64,000 nt of DNA from JAJYVT01 sp027339205 (GTDB taxonomy: Bacteria; Actinomycetota; Acidimicrobiia; Acidimicrobiales; RAAP-2). The notes below the pieces were generated by a model. The model saw only the letters and a program-made list of their open reading frames with translations. It was not told the DNA's origin and searched no databases. The position numbers and the translations under genes were made by a program. Position 1 is the first letter of the stretch. The number at the start of each line of letters is the position of its first letter. The DNA lies in NCBI GenBank assembly GCA_027339205.1, contig DAHWOV010000098.1, positions 1-64,000 of the forward strand. The letters are read 5' to 3'. Positions 1 through 9,289 of this stretch are shown in pieces.

Positions 1-1
1 G

Positions 2-3000
2 CCCGCCGGTGCCGCCCCGGCGCCCGCGCCGGGCGCTGCCAAGGAGGAGAGCCCCGCCGGGGAAACGGGCGGAGGCGAGGAAGAGGGGCGAGGCGAGCCG
101 CCGGTCCCCCTTCGTGGTGCGGCGTCACGGATCGCGGCCAACATGACGGCGAGCCTGGCCGTGCCGACGGCCACCAGCGTGCGCACCGTGCCGGCGAAGC
201 TGCTCGAGGTCAACCGCCAGGTCCTCAACAACCAGCTGGCGCGGACCACCGGCGCGAAGGTCAGCTTCACCCATCTCATCGCCTATGCAGTGGTACGGGC
301 GCTCGGCGCCGTGCCATCCCTCAACTCCTCCTACGTCGAGGAAGCCGCAGCGGGCGGGCGCGTCGTTCCCGGCGTCGTCCGCCACCGGCACGTCGGGCTC
401 GGTCTCGCCGTCGACGTCGCGCGGCCCGACGGCTCGCGCACGCTCATGGTCCCCTGCGTGAAGGACGCGGACGAGCTCGACTTCCGGGAATTCGTCCTCG
501 CCTACGAGGAGCTGGTCCGGAAGGTCCACACCGGCAAGGCGAGCCCGGACGACTTCGCAGGTGTGACCGTGAGCCTCACCAACCCCGGCACCCTCGGCAC
601 CGCCCAGTCCGTCCCCCGCCTCATGCCCGGCCAGGGGGCGATCGTCGGGGTCGGCGCGATCTCCAACCCTGCCGGCTTCGAAGCCGCGGATCCGCGGGTT
701 CTCGCGGAGCTCGGGGTGGGCCGCGTGGTGACGCTGACCTCCACCTACGACCACCGGATCATCCAGGGCGCGGAGTCGGGGCTCTTCCTCGCGTACGTCG
801 CCGAGTGCCTCACGGGCGGCCACGGCTTCTACGACGAGGTGTTCCAGTCGATGGCGGTCCCCTACAAGGCGGTCCGGTGGCATGCGGACCGGTCGGCGAC
901 CGACGACAGGGAGCAGGAGCGACTCCTCAAGCAGGTCCACGTCCAGACCCTCATCAACATGTACCGGGTCCGTGGGCACCTGATCGCCCACCTCGACCCT
1001 CTCGACGCGGAGCCCCCGAGGATCCATCCCGAGCTCGACCCGCTCACCTACGGCCTCACCATCTGGGACCTTCCCCGCGAGTTCGTCGCCGACGGGCTCG
1101 CCGGGCGCGAGAGGGCGACCCTCGACGAGATCCTCCACATCCTGCGCGACGCCTACTGCCGCACCCTCGGCATCGAGTACATGCACATCCAGGACCCCGC
1201 GCAGAAGCGCTGGATCCAAGAGCACGTGGAGGGCGTCGACCCGGCGGTGAGCCCCGACGAGCAGCGGCACATCCTGGACCGCCTGAACGCCGCCGAGGTC
1301 TTTGAGCGCTTCTTGCACACGCGCTACGTCGGCCAGAAGCGCTTCGGGCTCGAAGGGGCGGAGTCGCTCATCGTCGTACTCGACACCCTGCTCGACGACG
1401 CGGCACGCACCGGCGTCGTGGAAGCGGTGCTCGGCATGGCGCACCGGGGGCGGCTGAACGTCCTCGCCAACATCGTGGGCAAGTCCTACCGGGAGATCTT
1501 CGAGGAGTTCGAGGGGAACCTTGACCCCGAGTCGGTGCAGGGCTCGGGCGACGTGAAGTACCACAAGGGTGCCACGGGGAAGTTCACGGGGCCGTCGGGG
1601 ATCGAGCTCGCTGTGTCGATGGCCTCCAACCCCTCGCACCTCGAGGCGGTGGACCCGGTCGTCGAGGGAATGGCACGGGCGAAGCAGGACCACTACCTCC
1701 CGCCGACCGACGGCACGACCTCAGGCCTCAGCGCCCAGGGCACGATCCAGTTCCCGATCCTGGCGGTGCTCGTCCATGGCGACGCGGCGTTCGCGGGTCA
1801 GGGCGTGGTGGCCGAGACGCTCAACCTGTCGGCTCTCTCCGGCTACCGCGTCGGGGGCACGGTGCATGTCGTCGTGAACAACCAGCTCGGGTTCACGACT
1901 GCGCCGGGTGCCGCACGGAGCTCGGTCTATCCGACCGACGTCGCGAAGATGGTGCAGTCGCCGATCTTCCACGTGAACGGCGACGACCCGGAGGCGTGCA
2001 TGCGGGCAGCGAGGCTCGCCTTTGCCTTCCGCCAGGAGTTCCACAAGGACGTCGTGATCGATCTCGTGACCTACCGGCGCCACGGGCACAACGAGGGCGA
2101 CGACCCGAGCTACACGCAGCCGCTCATGTACCAGCGGATCGACGCCAAGCGCTCCGTGCGCAAGCTCTACACCGAGACCCTCGTCCGCCGAGGCGACCTC
2201 ACGCTCGAAGAGGCCGAACAGGCGCTCGACGCGTTCAGCGCGCAGCTCCAAGGGGTGCTCGACGAGGTCCGGGCCGCGCCCCCGGCCGTACCGCAGCTGC
2301 GCGCGCAGGCCGAGCTTGACAAAGAGGGCGAGGAGGAGCCCGAGGTCCCCTCGATCGAGACGGGAGTTCCAGAGTCGCTGCTCGTCGAGCTCGCGCACCG
2401 CACCACGACCGTGCCGGCGGGCTTCACGCTCCACCCCAAGCTGGTGCGCCAGTTCGCCCAGCGGACCGAGCTCGTCGCGTCCGGGCAGATCGACTGGCCG
2501 CTCGCAGAGCAGCTCGCGATGGGCTCCCTGCTCGCACAGGGAGTGGACGTGCGGCTCACCGGCCAAGACACTCGACGCGGGACCTTCAGCCAGCGCCACT
2601 CGGTGCTCGTCGACTACCACAGCGGGCACGAATTCGTGCCGCTCGCGCACATCGGAGACCTTGCAGACCCCGAGCACGGGCGCCCGGGGCGCTTCACGGT
2701 GCGCGACTCGCTCCTGTCGGAGTACGCGGCGCTCGGCTTCGAGTACGGCTACTCGGTGGAGGCCCCGGACGCCCTCGTCGCCTGGGAAGCGCAGTTCGGA
2801 GACTTCGTCAACGGCGCGAGCATCATCATCGACAACTTCCTCGTCGCGGCGGAGGACAAGTGGGGTCAGCACGCCGGTCTCGTGCTGCTCCTGCCGCACG
2901 GCTACGAGGGGCAGGGGCCCGAGCACTCCTCTGCGCGCATCGAGCGTTTCCTCACGCTCTCTGCACGCGGCAATCTCCGCATCGCAGTGCCGTCGGTCGC

Positions 3001-3589
3001 CGCGCAGTACTTCCACCTGCTGCGCGCGCAGCCGATGCGCATGCCCGCGACCCCCCTCGTGGTCATCACCCCCAAGTCGATGCTGCGGGCGGTCCAATCG
3101 AGGTCGCCGCTCGGTGCGCTCGTTTCGGGCTCCTTCGCCGAAGTGCTGGACGACGCCACGGTCACCGATCCTGCCGAGGTGCGCCGCGTCGTGCTGTGCA
3201 GCGGGAAGGTCGCCCACGAGGCGATACAGCGGCGGAGCGAGCGCCTCGCCGGCGGGGGGCCGTCCCCCGTGGTCGAAGCATCGGAGCTCTCGCCGCACTC
3301 CGCCGGGGCCGTCGCAGTCGTCCGTGTCGAGCAGCTCTACCCATGGCCGGCGCGGCGCATCGCCGACGTGCTCAACCGCTATCCCGCAGCGAGGGAGGTG
3401 GTGTGGCTCCAAGAGGAGCCGGAGAACATGGGCGCATGGTCCTTCGTGCACGCGAGGTTGCACAGGATCCTGAGGGACCGCTATTCGCTGCTCCATGTCA
3501 GCCGTCCGGAGTCGGCGAGCCCGGCGACGGGGAGCAGCGCCTTGCACCAGCTCGAACAAGCCTCGCTCCTCGACCGTGCGATCGGCTGA
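2..3589 (+). CDS. kgd: Multifunctional 2-oxoglutarate dehydrogenase/decarboxylase E1-E2 (5' end missing)
   Basis: The reading frame is open from base 2, so the gene starts upstream of the window; 1195 residues are visible. The first ~240 residues are a dihydrolipoamide succinyltransferase (E2) catalytic domain, with the active-site motif TYDHRIIQG near residue 250. The rest is a thiamine-diphosphate E1: GMAHRGRLNVL, the GDAAFAGQG segment and a VVVNNQLGFTT cofactor region, then a transketolase-like C-terminus. An Ala/Pro/Glu-rich linker precedes the E2 part, as in mycobacterial Kgd. The family converts 2-oxoglutarate to succinyl-CoA, or succinic semialdehyde, in the TCA cycle, with Lpd as partner. 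The domain order is what is seen in sequence; the reaction is family knowledge. The methionine at 143 lies inside the E2 domain and is not the start. Confidence 0.95.
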   Translation, partial: PAGAAPAPAPGAAKEESPAGETGGGEEEGRGEPPVPLRGAASRIAANMTASLAVPTATSVRTVPAKLLEVNRQVLNNQLARTTGAKVSFTHLIAYAVVRALGAVPSLNSSYVEEAAAGGRVVPGVVRHRHVGLGLAVDVARPDGSRTLMVPCVKDADELDFREFVLAYEELVRKVHTGKASPDDFAGVTVSLTNPGTLGTAQSVPRLMPGQGAIVGVGAISNPAGFEAADPRVLAELGVGRVVTLTSTYDHRIIQGAESGLFLAYVAECLTGGHGFYDEVFQSMAVPYKAVRWHADRSATDDREQERLLKQVHVQTLINMYRVRGHLIAHLDPLDAEPPRIHPELDPLTYGLTIWDLPREFVADGLAGRERATLDEILHILRDAYCRTLGIEYMHIQDPAQKRWIQEHVEGVDPAVSPDEQRHILDRLNAAEVFERFLHTRYVGQKRFGLEGAESLIVVLDTLLDDAARTGVVEAVLGMAHRGRLNVLANIVGKSYREIFEEFEGNLDPESVQGSGDVKYHKGATGKFTGPSGIELAVSMASNPSHLEAVDPVVEGMARAKQDHYLPPTDGTTSGLSAQGTIQFPILAVLVHGDAAFAGQGVVAETLNLSALSGYRVGGTVHVVVNNQLGFTTAPGAARSSVYPTDVAKMVQSPIFHVNGDDPEACMRAARLAFAFRQEFHKDVVIDLVTYRRHGHNEGDDPSYTQPLMYQRIDAKRSVRKLYTETLVRRGDLTLEEAEQALDAFSAQLQGVLDEVRAAPPAVPQLRAQAELDKEGEEEPEVPSIETGVPESLLVELAHRTTTVPAGFTLHPKLVRQFAQRTELVASGQIDWPLAEQLAMGSLLAQGVDVRLTGQDTRRGTFSQRHSVLVDYHSGHEFVPLAHIGDLADPEHGRPGRFTVRDSLLSEYAALGFEYGYSVEAPDALVAWEAQFGDFVNGASIIIDNFLVAAEDKWGQHAGLVLLLPHGYEGQGPEHSSARIERFLTLSARGNLRIAVPSVAAQYFHLLRAQPMRMPATPLVVITPKSMLRAVQSRSPLGALVSGSFAEVLDDATVTDPAEVRRVVLCSGKVAHEAIQRRSERLAGGGPSPVVEASELSPHSAGAVAVVRVEQLYPWPARRIADVLNRYPAAREVVWLQEEPENMGAWSFVHARLHRILRDRYSLLHVSRPESASPATGSSALHQLEQASLLDRAIG

Positions 3590-3613
3590 CGCGTCGCGCG
3601 TGGTGGCCGACCC

Positions 3614-5032
3614 GTGACCGTTGCGCCCGGCAGGCATGTGGTGGTGGTCGACGGCTCCAACCTCGCGACGGAGGGCCGCACCACGCCGAGCCTGCGGCAG
3701 CTCGACGAAGCCGTCCGCGCCTACGCGAAGGAGGACCCCTCGGCAGAGATCGTCGTCGTGGTGGATGCGTCGTTCGAGCACCGGGTGGATCCCTCTGAAC
3801 GCCAGCAGCTCGTCGACGCGGAGCTCCACGGCGAGGTCGTCTCGCCGCCGGCCGGGGCGATCGGCCGCGGCGATGCCTTCGTGCTGCGGATCGCGGAGCG
3901 GACCGGAGCCCGCGTGCTCTCCAACGACTCCTTCCAGGAGTTCCACGGCGAGCATCCCTGGCTCTTCGAGGAGGGACGGCTCGTGGGTGGAAAGCCCGTG
4001 CCTGGTGTCGGATGGATCTTCACGCCCCGGATTCCCGTGCGCGGGCCGAAGAGCCGCGAGGCGACCGGGAAATCGAAGCGCAAGGAGCCGAAGGACTTGT
4101 CGGCGCCCTTGAAGGCGGCAGAGCTGGCGAAGGCCGCGAAGAAGCTTGCCGCGCGCAAGGCGCCTCCCGCGCTCCTCGCAGACGGGTCGACGCCGAAGGT
4201 CGGCGACGTCTGGCCCATGGCGCCAGCCCCTGACGGACGCGGGCACGAGGGGAAGAGGAAGAGGAAAGAGAAGGGAGCCACAAAGAAGGAGGCCGCGCCC
4301 GAGCAGGCCGGGACGAAGGAGGCCGCGCCCGACGAGCAGGCCGGGACGACGAAGGCCGCCGTGACCAAGAAGGCGCCCGCCGCGAAGAAGGCGCCCGCGG
4401 TGAAGAAGGCCGTACCTGCCGAGAAGGCCGTGGCCGAGAAGGCCGTCGCGACGAAGAAGACGCTCCCCGCGAAGACGCCCAGCGAGAAGGCAGTCGCTGG
4501 CGAGGCCCCGACACGCACGGTCATCGCCGGCGCCGAGTCCGTACTGAGCAGCGCCGCGAAGGATCCGGCGGTCCAGGCAGCGATCGGGCAGGCGCTCGCA
4601 GAGGTGATCGCGCCGGTCCCCGAGGAGCCGACGGACGGCGCCGCAAGGCGAGGGGACGAAAAGGGGGGCAAGGGAGGCACAAAGCGCGGGCGGCATCGCC
4701 GCCGCGCGGCGTCCCCGTCCCCCGCAGTCAACGAGCCGCTGGCCTTCATCACGTTCGTCGCGACCTATCCGCTCGACAGCGAGCTCGAAGGCGAGGTCGT
4801 GTCCTTCACCTCTCACGGCGCGATGGTGGACGTCGCCCTCCCCGAGGGTGGGGTCTTGCACGCCTACATCCCGTTGACCGCGATGGGTGATCCGCCGCCG
4901 ACCAAGGCGAGACAGGTCCTGAAGAAGGGCGAACGCCGCTCCTTCGTGCTCGTGGCCCTCGACCCTCCGCGCCGCGTCGCCGAGCTCGCGCTCCCCGAGC
5001 TCGTCGCAGCCCGCGGCGCCCGCGCACGTTGA
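3614..5032 (+). CDS. NYN/PIN-like predicted ribonuclease with Lys/Ala-rich linker and C-terminal S1-like domain
   Basis: This 472-residue protein starts with GTG 24 bp after kgd. Residues ~8-125 resemble the Zc3h12a-type NYN (PIN-like) nuclease fold: an acidic strand end VVVVDGSN (Asp13), a second acidic strand VVVVDAS, then GRGDAF and SNDSF, which supply the usual metal-binding aspartates. Residues ~130-370 are a disordered, histone H1-like linker rich in Lys, Ala and Pro. Residues ~385-470 look like an S1/OB RNA-binding fold (ELEGEVVSFTSHGAMVDVAL). It probably cleaves RNA, with the basic linker and OB fold binding nucleic acid. The substrate is unknown, and no cognate antitoxin gene is adjacent. 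The domain calls come from motif recognition only. Confidence 0.7.
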   Translation: MTVAPGRHVVVVDGSNLATEGRTTPSLRQLDEAVRAYAKEDPSAEIVVVVDASFEHRVDPSERQQLVDAELHGEVVSPPAGAIGRGDAFVLRIAERTGARVLSNDSFQEFHGEHPWLFEEGRLVGGKPVPGVGWIFTPRIPVRGPKSREATGKSKRKEPKDLSAPLKAAELAKAAKKLAARKAPPALLADGSTPKVGDVWPMAPAPDGRGHEGKRKRKEKGATKKEAAPEQAGTKEAAPDEQAGTTKAAVTKKAPAAKKAPAVKKAVPAEKAVAEKAVATKKTLPAKTPSEKAVAGEAPTRTVIAGAESVLSSAAKDPAVQAAIGQALAEVIAPVPEEPTDGAARRGDEKGGKGGTKRGRHRRRAASPSPAVNEPLAFITFVATYPLDSELEGEVVSFTSHGAMVDVALPEGGVLHAYIPLTAMGDPPPTKARQVLKKGERRSFVLVALDPPRRVAELALPELVAARGARAR

Positions 5033-5070
5033 CATCCAGTCATACACGGTGCGGTTCGCTCGCGGATTGC

Positions 5071-5076
5071 TAGCGT
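5071..5076 (+). promoter_or_regulatory. Possible -10 element for leaderless fabZ
   Basis: TAGCGT fits the actinobacterial TANNNT -10 pattern and ends 7 bp before the ATG at 5084. Transcription would start at or next to the start codon, giving a leaderless mRNA. No Shine-Dalgarno sequence is visible before either possible start. A TTGACA at 5029-5034 is too far upstream to be its -35 element. Confidence 0.4.
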
Positions 5077-5083
5077 CGTGCCG

Positions 5084-5506
5084 ATGCGTCCCGAAGACGT
5101 GCTGCCCCACCGTGACCCGTTTCTCTTCGTGAGCGAGGTGGTGTCCTTCGAGCCGGGACGCCATGCGACGGGCCGCTGGCACCTGACGGGTGGCGAGCAG
5201 TTCTTCGCGGGGCACTTCCCGGGGCGCCCCGTCCTTCCCGGCGTGCTGATGCTCGAGTCTCTCGCCCAGCTGGGGGGGATCGCCGTCCTCACGGACGCGC
5301 GTTTCACCGGGAGGCTCCCGCTCTTCGGCGGCGTGGACAGGGCGCGATTTCGTCGGCAGGTCGTGCCAGGGGACACGCTCGAGCTGGACGTCACGGTCGA
5401 CCGCCTGTCGGCACGGGCGGGCACGGGCCACGGCCGGGCGCACGTCGGAGGTGAGACCGCCTGCGAGGCAGACCTGCTGTTCGTGCTGGTCGACCGGGAG
5501 CAGTGA
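5084..5506 (+). CDS. fabZ: 3-hydroxyacyl-ACP dehydratase FabZ-like
   Basis: This 140-residue single hotdog-fold protein carries the FabZ signatures: PHRDPFLFV with the catalytic His near residue 10, FPGRPVLPGV, and the catalytic Glu in MLESLAQ. It dehydrates 3-hydroxyacyl-ACP in fatty-acid elongation in the cytoplasm. Its length equals the family norm. I chose the ATG at 5084 because of the TANNNT box just upstream; a GTG at 5078 would add only two residues. It lies between the NYN gene and xthA and overlaps neither. Nothing else from fatty-acid synthesis is nearby. Confidence 0.88.
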   Translation: MRPEDVLPHRDPFLFVSEVVSFEPGRHATGRWHLTGGEQFFAGHFPGRPVLPGVLMLESLAQLGGIAVLTDARFTGRLPLFGGVDRARFRRQVVPGDTLELDVTVDRLSARAGTGHGRAHVGGETACEADLLFVLVDREQ

Positions 5507-5507
5507 C

Positions 5508-6287
5508 GTGCGGCTCGCCACCTGGAACGTCAATTCACTGACCGCGAGGCTCCCGCTCGTCCTCGAGTGGGCCGAGGCGAACGGGCCGGACATCTTGTGC
5601 ATGCAGGAGACCAAGCTCGCCGACGCGGCGTTCCCCGCGGACGCCTTCGCGGAGCTCGGCTACGAGTCGGCGCACCATGGGGACGGGAGGTGGAACGGCG
5701 TGGCGATCGTGAGCCGCGTCGGGCTCGAGCGCCCCGTGTGCGGGCTCGGCTCCGAAGAGGACGTCCATGGCTGCCGGATGCTCGCCGCGACGTGCGCGGG
5801 GATCCGCGTCCACTCCGTCTACGTGCCGAACGGCAGGAGCCTCGACAGCGAGCACTACCGCTACAAGCTGGCGTGGTTGGCGCGGCTGAAGACCTACCTC
5901 GCCGAGCACAACGACCCCGCGGGGACAGTGGCCGTCTGCGGCGATTTCAACATCGCGCCTGACGACGCAGACGTCTGGGACCCCGCCGCGTTCGTCGGCG
6001 CGACCCACGTGAGCGAGCCTGAGCGCCGAGCGCTCGAAGAGATCCTCGACTGGGGGCTCGAAGACACCTTCCGCCGCTTCCATCCCGAGGGGGGGATCTT
6101 CTCGTGGTGGGACTACCGGTCCGGCAACTTCCACAAAGGGATGGGCATGCGGATCGACCTCGTCCTTCTGTCGCGGTCGCTCGCCGCGCGCGCCGTGTCC
6201 GCGGAGATCGACCGCGACGCGCGAAAGAAGAGCCCGAAGGGCAACAAACCTTCCGACCACACCGTGGTCGTCGTGGAGCTCGACTGA
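5508..6287 (+). CDS. xthA: Exodeoxyribonuclease III / AP endonuclease
   Basis: The product has 259 residues and is of the XthA type in the endonuclease/exonuclease/phosphatase superfamily. Visible motifs are ATWNVNSL at the N-terminus, MQETKL (metal-binding Glu), GDFNIAP (Asp and Asn) and KPSDHTVV (catalytic Asp-His) at the C-terminus. It incises apurinic sites and degrades duplex DNA 3'-5' in base-excision repair. The GTG start at 5508 lies 1 bp after fabZ and gives the usual compact N-terminus; an upstream ATG at 5451 would lie inside fabZ. It converges on the ilvX-like gene with a 3-bp gap. Confidence 0.93.
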   Translation: MRLATWNVNSLTARLPLVLEWAEANGPDILCMQETKLADAAFPADAFAELGYESAHHGDGRWNGVAIVSRVGLERPVCGLGSEEDVHGCRMLAATCAGIRVHSVYVPNGRSLDSEHYRYKLAWLARLKTYLAEHNDPAGTVAVCGDFNIAPDDADVWDPAAFVGATHVSEPERRALEEILDWGLEDTFRRFHPEGGIFSWWDYRSGNFHKGMGMRIDLVLLSRSLAARAVSAEIDRDARKKSPKGNKPSDHTVVVVELD

Positions 6288-6290
6288 GGG

Positions 6291-7838
6291 TCAGACGAGG
6301 ACCGCTTCGATGAGCATGGGGCCGTCCTGTGAGAAGCCTCTCTCCAGGAGAGCCGACAGCTCCTCGGCGCTCCGTGCCTGCTCGGCGGGGACGCCCAGGC
6401 CCCGCGCGAGCGCAACGAAGTCGAGTGTCGGTCCGCTGAGGTCGAGCATGGCGCTCGCACGCTCGCCGCTGCCCGTCCCACCGACACGCGCGAGCTCGAA
6501 CTGCAAGATCGCGTAAGACCGGTTGACGAGCACAACCGTGGTCACGTCGAGCCCCTCGCGCGCCTGCGTCCAGAGCGCTTGGATCGTGTACATCGCGCTG
6601 CCGTCGGCCTCGAGGTTCAGCACACGTCGTCCGGGCGCAGCGATGGCCGCGCCGGTCGCAACGGGCAGGCCCTGCCCGATCGAGCCTCCGGTGAGGGCGA
6701 GCCAGTCGTGGCGCGCCCCAGCGGCGGTCGCGGCAGGCACCGACAGCCCGCTCGTGATCGATTCGTCCACTACAACGGCACTTTCGGGGAGGAGGTGACC
6801 GACGGCGGCCGCCAGTGACTCAGTGGTGAGAAGGCCCGACGGCCGATCCGGCCGCCGCACCGGAGCGGCGCTACGCACGAAAGGGCCCGCGCCGAGCGCG
6901 TCCGCCAGCGCCTCGAGGGCCGCGGGGACGTCGTGTGCCGGCCCTGCGAGCTCGTGCACCGCAGTGCCCGCGGGCACGAGATCGCTCGGCTTGCCGGGGT
7001 AGGCGAAGAAGGAGGCTGGCGCGCGGGCACCGGCGAGCAGGAGGTGACGCGCGCCTTCCAGTTGCGCCATAGCCATCTCGCCGTAGTACGCCAGCTTCTC
7101 CACCTCCGGGAGCCCTCCGCCGCGTGCCTGCAGGGAGGGGAAGGTCTCGCAGAGCAGCCGCAGCCCCGTCGCCTGCGCGATGCGTGCTGCGGCGTCGAGC
7201 CCTCGTTCGCGCATCGCTGAGCCGCCGATGAGGAGCACGGCAGGCTCCCCCGAGCGGAGGACCTTGGCAGCCTCCTCGATCTCCTCGGGCGGGACGAGTG
7301 GCGCGGGTGCGACCGGTTTGGAGGGTGCCGGTGCACCGCCCTCGTTCCACGACACGTCTGCAGGCACGACCAGGGTGGCCGCGCGTCCGGGCGGGCCGTA
7401 GCTCGCTGCGACGGCGTCGGCCGCGTCCGCCCCGAGGTCCTCGGCACGGCTGCTCCAGCGCTGCCAGGCCGACGTCGATCGAGAGAGGCCGCAGAGATCC
7501 GACTGGAGCCCCGTGTCGAATCGCTGGTGGTACGTGGCGTGGTCGCCGACGACGTTGACGATCGGCACCTGGGCGCGCCGGGCGTTGTGCAGGTTCGACC
7601 ACCCGTTGGCGAGGCCGGGGCCGAGATGCAGGAGCGTCGCCGCGGGCCTGCCTGCGATCCTCGCGAAGCCGTCTGCCGCGCCAGTGGCGACGCCCTCGAA
7701 GAGGGTGAGAACGGCGCGCATCTCGGTCACACGGTCGAGGGCCGCGACGAAGTGCATCTCCGAGGTTCCCGGATTCGCGAAACACGTGTCCACGCCCGAG
7801 GCGACGAGGGTGCGCAGGAGCGCTTCGGCCCCGTTCAT
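6291..7838 (-). CDS. Thiamine-diphosphate enzyme, IlvX-like (acetolactate synthase large-subunit family)
   Basis: This 515-residue protein shows the three-domain ThDP decarboxylase/synthase architecture. The N-terminal PYR domain holds CFANPGTSEMHF and the catalytic Glu in LFEGVATGAADG. The C-terminal PP domain holds GGSIGQGLPVATGAA and the metal-binding LEADGSAMYTIQALW segment ending in a short Asn region. The sequence strongly recalls mycobacterial IlvX (also 515 residues), whose physiological reaction is uncertain; benzoylformate decarboxylase-like activity is equally possible. The ATG overlaps the stop of the upstream flavin oxidase gene by ATGA, so the two are probably translationally coupled, which hints at a joint 2-hydroxy-acid/2-keto-acid pathway. 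Confidence 0.82.
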   Translation of the reverse strand: MNGAEALLRTLVASGVDTCFANPGTSEMHFVAALDRVTEMRAVLTLFEGVATGAADGFARIAGRPAATLLHLGPGLANGWSNLHNARRAQVPIVNVVGDHATYHQRFDTGLQSDLCGLSRSTSAWQRWSSRAEDLGADAADAVAASYGPPGRAATLVVPADVSWNEGGAPAPSKPVAPAPLVPPEEIEEAAKVLRSGEPAVLLIGGSAMRERGLDAAARIAQATGLRLLCETFPSLQARGGGLPEVEKLAYYGEMAMAQLEGARHLLLAGARAPASFFAYPGKPSDLVPAGTAVHELAGPAHDVPAALEALADALGAGPFVRSAAPVRRPDRPSGLLTTESLAAAVGHLLPESAVVVDESITSGLSVPAATAAGARHDWLALTGGSIGQGLPVATGAAIAAPGRRVLNLEADGSAMYTIQALWTQAREGLDVTTVVLVNRSYAILQFELARVGGTGSGERASAMLDLSGPTLDFVALARGLGVPAEQARSAEELSALLERGFSQDGPMLIEAVLV

Positions 7839-9289
7839 CTGCTTGGCTCCGCGCCCAGCCTGTGCACGAGACCGGGGTCTTCTGCTGCTGCGGGTCCTGC
7901 TGCTGCGGGTACATCGGTCAATCGGGCTGGTCCGAGGATACCGTTGGGGTCGAACGCGGCCTTGATGCGGCGCATCAGCGCGATCTTCACAGGGTCTGCG
8001 AGCTCCAGCCAGTAGGCCTGCTTCTCGGAGCCGATGCCGTGCTCCCCCGACACCGCGCCGCCGCGGTCGTGCGCCGCGTGGAAGATCGCGTCGAGCAGTT
8101 CGTGCCGTCGTCCGGCATCGGGTTGGAACACCGACAGGTGCACGTTCCCGTCTCCCACGTGCCCGCACCCCGAGACGATCGCCCCATCTCGCGCCGCGAA
8201 TTGCGCGATCTCGGCAAGGAACCCGGGGATCTCTGCACGCGGCACCACCGTGTCGACGACATCGTCTGCTCCGAGCGCCTTTGCCACGAAGAAGACGCGC
8301 TCGCGCGCGGCGATCAGGTTGGCGCCTGCCGACGGAGGGAGGACGAAGACGTCCAGCGCGCCGAGGCGGCCGAGGAGCCTGGCGACCTCCCCCGTGTCCT
8401 GCTCGAGGCGGTCGGCATGGGTGCTCTCGAGGACGACGACCAGGTACGCGGCGGTCGCCTCGCGTACTCGGACAGGAAGTCCGAGCTCGAGCCCGGCCTC
8501 CTGGGCGATCGCGGCCATCGCGCTGGCGTCGATGTACTCGAGGATGAGCGGCGTGACGCCGCCGGCGAGGATCGGCGGCACGGCGCCGGCGACACGTGCG
8601 ACGTCGGGGAAGGGGGCGAGCAGCGTCGCGTGGTGGTCGAGGCGGGCGACGAGCTTCACGGTCACCTCGGTCACGAGCGCGAGAGTCCCCTCGCTGCCGA
8701 GCACGAGCTGGGTCAGGTCGTAGCCCGAAGAGGACTTCACGAACTTCCCGCCGGTGCGGATGACCTCCCCGCCCGGCAGGACGAGCTCGAGGCCGAGGAC
8801 GTGATGGCGAGTCACCCCGTAGCGGACCGCTCGCATCCCGCCCGCGTTCGTGGCGACGTTGCCGCCGATCGATGCGCTCATCTCGCCCGGGTAGACGGGG
8901 TAGACGAAGCCGGTCGGCCTGAGCGCGTCGTCGAGCGCGCGCAGCGTCACGCCGGGCTGGACCACTGCAACCTGGTTGCCGGCGTCGATCTCCACGATGC
9001 GGTCCATCCGGTCGAAGCAGACGACGATGCCGTCCGCGACAGGGCGCGCGCCGCCGGAGAGCCCCGTGCCGCTTCCGCGCGCGACCACCGGGATTCGGGC
9101 CGAGTTCGCCAGCGCGAGGAGCGCGCCGACCTCCTCGGTCGTCGCGGGTCGGACCACGGCCGCGGGCGTGACCGGCGCCCCGGTGAGGGCCTCGTCGTGG
9201 GTGTCTTCCTCCCGAACGGCATCGCGCGCGTCGACGTGGGCGTCTCCGACGATCGCTCGCAGCGCCCGGAGGAGCTCGTCCGAGGTCAC
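7835..9289 (-). CDS. FAD-linked 2-hydroxyacid oxidase (GlcD / D-lactate dehydrogenase family)
   Basis: The protein has 484 residues. The N-terminal FAD_binding_4 (PCMH) domain contains VARGSGTGLSGGARP and the PGEMSASIGGNVATNAGG flavin-binding loop, with GSEGTLALVTEVTV further on. The C-terminal FAD-oxidase domain ends with the GSEKQ-like region and FDPNGILGP, typical of GlcD, Dld and alkyl-DHAP synthase relatives. It should oxidise a D-2-hydroxyacid such as glycolate or D-lactate to the 2-oxo acid. The GTG start overlaps the helicase stop (GTGA), and its own stop overlaps the ilvX-like start. The Fe-S partner GlcF is absent here, so electrons may go to another acceptor. Confidence 0.85.
   Translation of the reverse strand: MTSDELLRALRAIVGDAHVDARDAVREEDTHDEALTGAPVTPAAVVRPATTEEVGALLALANSARIPVVARGSGTGLSGGARPVADGIVVCFDRMDRIVEIDAGNQVAVVQPGVTLRALDDALRPTGFVYPVYPGEMSASIGGNVATNAGGMRAVRYGVTRHHVLGLELVLPGGEVIRTGGKFVKSSSGYDLTQLVLGSEGTLALVTEVTVKLVARLDHHATLLAPFPDVARVAGAVPPILAGGVTPLILEYIDASAMAAIAQEAGLELGLPVRVREATAAYLVVVLESTHADRLEQDTGEVARLLGRLGALDVFVLPPSAGANLIAARERVFFVAKALGADDVVDTVVPRAEIPGFLAEIAQFAARDGAIVSGCGHVGDGNVHLSVFQPDAGRRHELLDAIFHAAHDRGGAVSGEHGIGSEKQAYWLELADPVKIALMRRIKAAFDPNGILGPARLTDVPAAAGPAAAEDPGLVHRLGAEPSR

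Noticed and set aside
125..5614. Very long open frames on the minus strand (125-1693, 1721-5614)
   Set aside because: They are Arg/Val/Asp-rich shadows antisense to kgd, the NYN gene, fabZ and xthA; the plus-strand products have clear family motifs.
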